NCBI GenBank assembly: GCA_027083355.1
Contig: JALWOY010000186.1
Location: forward strand, 1-44,342
Direction: 5' to 3'
Length of the DNA: 44,342 nt
From: Phycisphaerales bacterium
GTDB lineage: Bacteria; Planctomycetota; Phycisphaerae; Phycisphaerales; UBA1924
Position numbers and translations under genes: made by a program. This document shows, one piece after another, positions 42,050 to 44,342 of the stretch. Position 1 is the first letter of the stretch. The number at the start of each line of letters is the position of its first letter. Below the pieces are notes generated by a model. It was given only the letters and a program-made list of their open reading frames with translations, did no database searches and was not told the DNA's origin.

Positions 42050-44342
42050 TCACGATCCGTCAACGTCAAACTCTTCCATCGCACGTCGTTTCGCTTTCTT
42101 CAGACGGAACAACCCGCCTGTTTCTTCTTCATCTGTCCGCGTCGCCGCGGATGCCGGTTTGGTTAACCCCTCGATCGCCGGGGCTTCGGTTTCGCCGGAA
42201 AGCGCGATGACCGGTTCGTCGGTGTTCCCCCCGTCTCCCGGTGTTCCTGCGGTGAATCTGTCCCGGTTCGCGATGTCACCGGCCTGCGCTGCTTGCGACG
42301 CCATCCGTGCGCGCGCCCCGGCGCGGGCCGCCCGCAGGCTCTCCATCTGCACGCCCGCCCCGCGCTCCGTGGTCCTGCCGAACATCCGCGCCCCGACCGC
42401 CGCGATCCCCGCCGGGTCGATCCGCACCCTCCGGATCCCGACATCAACAACAAACAGCCCGATCCCGATCAACGCCGCCGCGATCCAGACCGCCCGCGTC
42501 ATGACCGGCATCTCCAGCCCGTCGCGTCTCCACGGGTTGGAGGCGGTGGGGTCGCGAGAGAGAACCTCACCGCCCGTCATCGCCGCCACCTGCTTCAGCA
42601 ACGCCGTGTTTGTGCGCAGAGACCGGAACTCGTCGGCGAACGGCCTCGTCACCGCCGCGAGCACCACGCCCCGGGTTTCGCCGTCCACGCCCGGTGCCCG
42701 ATACTGCATCGTGATGATGTACGACCCCGGCTGCTCGGTCTTGATCACGCCCTCGTACCGCCCCGGCCCGGACTGACGCATCGGGAGCGAGAACCCACCA
42801 CCGTCCGGCGCCGAGACTCGGGCCTCGAAATCCGCGAAGTTCAGCCGATCCCCTTCGTCGTTCAGCGCCTCGACCACCACGACGGTCTCGTCGCCCCTCG
42901 GCTCGGTGACCACCCGCACATTCGCGGACCCCGCCGGGCGGAGCACCCACCGGATCTGTTGCTCCCAGAACTGCTCGTAGCCCGGCCAGGCCACCCAGTC
43001 CGGCGACCAGCGCGGCGCCGCATCGCTCGTAAACGCGATCACCCGCCCCAGGCCGTACTGCCATTGCGCCGCGATCGGGTCCGTCACCGGCTCATCGACA
43101 CCCTCGACCTGCTGCACCGCACGGATCGTGACCTGCGAAAGCCCCTCACGCTCGGCCGTCACCACATACCCCGAGATCGGGGGCACCGACCCGATCCCGC
43201 GCATCGTCTCGGTCGGGAAGCCGGTCAACTCCGGCGAGAACGGGTCCCCTTCCCAGATCAGGCTCCGCCGGACCGTCTGGGCTTCTTTCATGAAAATCTG
43301 CGGCAACTGGATCAACGCCTGCCCGTTCGAGACCTTGTAGAACCGCCCCCCGCCCCGGACCGCGATCCCCTCGAGCAGCTGCTCGTTCGCCCAGTCCCCG
43401 ACCGCGACGGTCGAGATGGTCACGCCCGAGGCATAGATCTTCGCCGCGAGATTGAACCCGTCGTTGTTGGTCCCCATCGTCTGGCCGTCCGACAGCACGA
43501 TGATGTGTTTCACGCCCGCGGGCGACGCCGATAGCTCGCGGTATGCCCCCTCGATCGCGGGGAACATGTTCGTTCCCCCGCCCGGCCCGATCGACCGGAT
43601 CCGCCGGGCGATCGCCGGTTGATCCGCGCACGGCATCAGCGGGACCACGACGCGGTAGGAGCCGGTGAACGAGAGCACCGTGATCTGGTCGAGCCGGCTG
43701 AGGGTCTGGACCGCCGCGATCGCCGCCTCGTTGGCCACCTGCTGCTGGTTCATCGACGTCCCGGACACGCCCGCGCCCATCGATCCGGACGAGTCGAGCA
43801 CGATTGCGAGCGCCCCCATCGGCATCTGCCGTTTCTGCGGCGGGTCCAGCTGCACGGGCAGCGCATCTTCCAGCGGGCTGCCGATCCAACCGCCGGCACC
43901 GAACGAATCCGGCCCGCCCACCATCACCAGACCGCCCCCCGAATCGTGGATATACCGCCGGAGCGATTCCTGTTGGGCCTGGCTGAACGCGTAGGCGGGC
44001 TGGTCCACCAGCACGATGCAGCCGAACGCGTTGAGTTGGGTCAGGTCGCCGGGCACCGAATCGGCGAGGCGGCGATCGACACGAAGACCCGCGCGACGCA
44101 ACGCGCCGACGAGCGGCGCGACGGCCTCCTCGTTGTCGCCCACCACGAGCACCCATCCCTCCGAGCCGACGAAAGTGACGGCCGACGCCCGGTTGTTTTC
44201 GGGGATCGAATCCCCGACGACGCGTTCACCCGTGCTTGTGCGCACGTCGAGCGGTTCGAACACGGCCTCGTAGGTCCGCGGGCCGGGGCGGAGCGGGGTG
44301 ATCGGCACCGACAGCACGTTCTTGCCCGCGTCGAGTTCGACG
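42050..44342 (-). CDS. vWA / glutamine-amidotransferase-like membrane protein (5' end outside window)
   Basis: The frame runs off the right edge, so the N-terminus is missing. The visible part is about 764 residues. A glutamine-amidotransferase-like segment (GWVLVVGDNEEAVAPLVGAL, then GGLVMVGGPDSFGAGGW) is followed by a von Willebrand A domain with DSSGSMG. Long beta-rich regions come next, then one membrane segment (AVWIAAALIGIGLFVVDVG) and a cytoplasmic tail of about 130 residues rich in Arg, Ala and Glu. The amidotransferase-like part lacks a visible catalytic Cys and is probably a structural or binding fold. It is the first gene of the MoxR operon seen here and a probable client or partner of the ATPase. 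The gap to the next gene is 111 bases without a clear promoter. Confidence 0.83.
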   Translation of the reverse strand, partial: VELDAGKNVLSVPITPLRPGPRTYEAVFEPLDVRTSTGERVVGDSIPENNRASAVTFVGSEGWVLVVGDNEEAVAPLVGALRRAGLRVDRRLADSVPGDLTQLNAFGCIVLVDQPAYAFSQAQQESLRRYIHDSGGGLVMVGGPDSFGAGGWIGSPLEDALPVQLDPPQKRQMPMGALAIVLDSSGSMGAGVSGTSMNQQQVANEAAIAAVQTLSRLDQITVLSFTGSYRVVVPLMPCADQPAIARRIRSIGPGGGTNMFPAIEGAYRELSASPAGVKHIIVLSDGQTMGTNNDGFNLAAKIYASGVTISTVAVGDWANEQLLEGIAVRGGGRFYKVSNGQALIQLPQIFMKEAQTVRRSLIWEGDPFSPELTGFPTETMRGIGSVPPISGYVVTAEREGLSQVTIRAVQQVEGVDEPVTDPIAAQWQYGLGRVIAFTSDAAPRWSPDWVAWPGYEQFWEQQIRWVLRPAGSANVRVVTEPRGDETVVVVEALNDEGDRLNFADFEARVSAPDGGGFSLPMRQSGPGRYEGVIKTEQPGSYIITMQYRAPGVDGETRGVVLAAVTRPFADEFRSLRTNTALLKQVAAMTGGEVLSRDPTASNPWRRDGLEMPVMTRAVWIAAALIGIGLFVVDVGIRRVRIDPAGIAAVGARMFGRTTERGAGVQMESLRAARAGARARMASQAAQAGDIANRDRFTAGTPGDGGNTDEPVIALSGETEAPAIEGLTKPASAATRTDEEETGGLFRLKKAKRRAMEEFDVDGS

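Noticed and set aside
42293-43534. Long plus-strand frame opposite the vWA protein
   Set aside because: Arg/His/Pro-rich shadow of a gene with vWA and membrane features.

Overview
This window looks like a chromosomal segment from a high-GC planctomycete, most likely class Phycisphaerae. This is inferred from content, not from a database match. The pointers are GC-rich codon use throughout, a compact S10-spc-alpha ribosomal cluster with lineage-specific protein extensions, secreted proteins ending in a dockerin-like domain that finishes in AGCP, PA14 and VCBS surface proteins, and a MoxR/DUF58/BatA-type gene set.

Layout. Positions 83-1555 (minus) encode a secreted protein of unknown function. 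A promoter-like sequence near 1720-1747 and a hairpin-bearing leader precede a 15 kb plus-strand ribosomal cluster (1934-17215): S10, L3, L4, L23, L2, S19, L22, S3, L16, L29, S17, L14, L24, L5, S14, S8, L6, L18, S5, L15, SecY, L36, S13, S11, RpoA, L17. It closes with a strong intrinsic terminator (17248-17271). L30, Adk, Map, IF-1 and S4 are missing from their usual slots. Several subunits are modified: L22 carries an N-terminal helix-turn-helix domain, S5 ends in an RGG box, S14 has lost three of its four zinc cysteines, L17 has an insertion and a tail, and L4 has a basic tail. Three gaps in the cluster (before S10, L3-L4, S11-rpoA) are rich in perfect hairpins and may be regulatory leaders.

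A repeat-filled spacer (17346-17563) follows. Next come a TPR lipoprotein and a secreted hypothetical protein (both minus), then two plus-strand secreted proteins with C-terminal dockerin-like domains: a choice-of-anchor-B/LVIVD-type protein and a zincin metalloprotease. A UUCG-loop terminator (24398-24422) separates them from a trkA-trkH potassium-uptake pair. An Hsp70-family gene follows, then two large exported proteins: seven PA14 repeats, and a beta-helix/VCBS/ASPIC protein. These two share an almost identical C-terminal tag (VVxWREISP).

The right end (35874-44342, minus) is a probable operon read right to left: vWA/glutamine-amidotransferase-like membrane protein (5' end outside the window), MoxR AAA+ ATPase, small lipoprotein, transglutaminase-like membrane protein, DUF58 protein, and BatA-like vWA membrane protein. 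This is the architecture of MoxR chaperone systems acting at the cell envelope.

The most unusual observations are the HTH-L22 fusion, two genes (DUF58 and Hsp70) that appear to carry in-frame palindromic repeat insertions, the shared C-terminal tag on two neighbouring exported proteins, and the structured internal leaders of the ribosomal operon. No tRNA, rRNA, CRISPR array, transposase or prophage gene was recognised.
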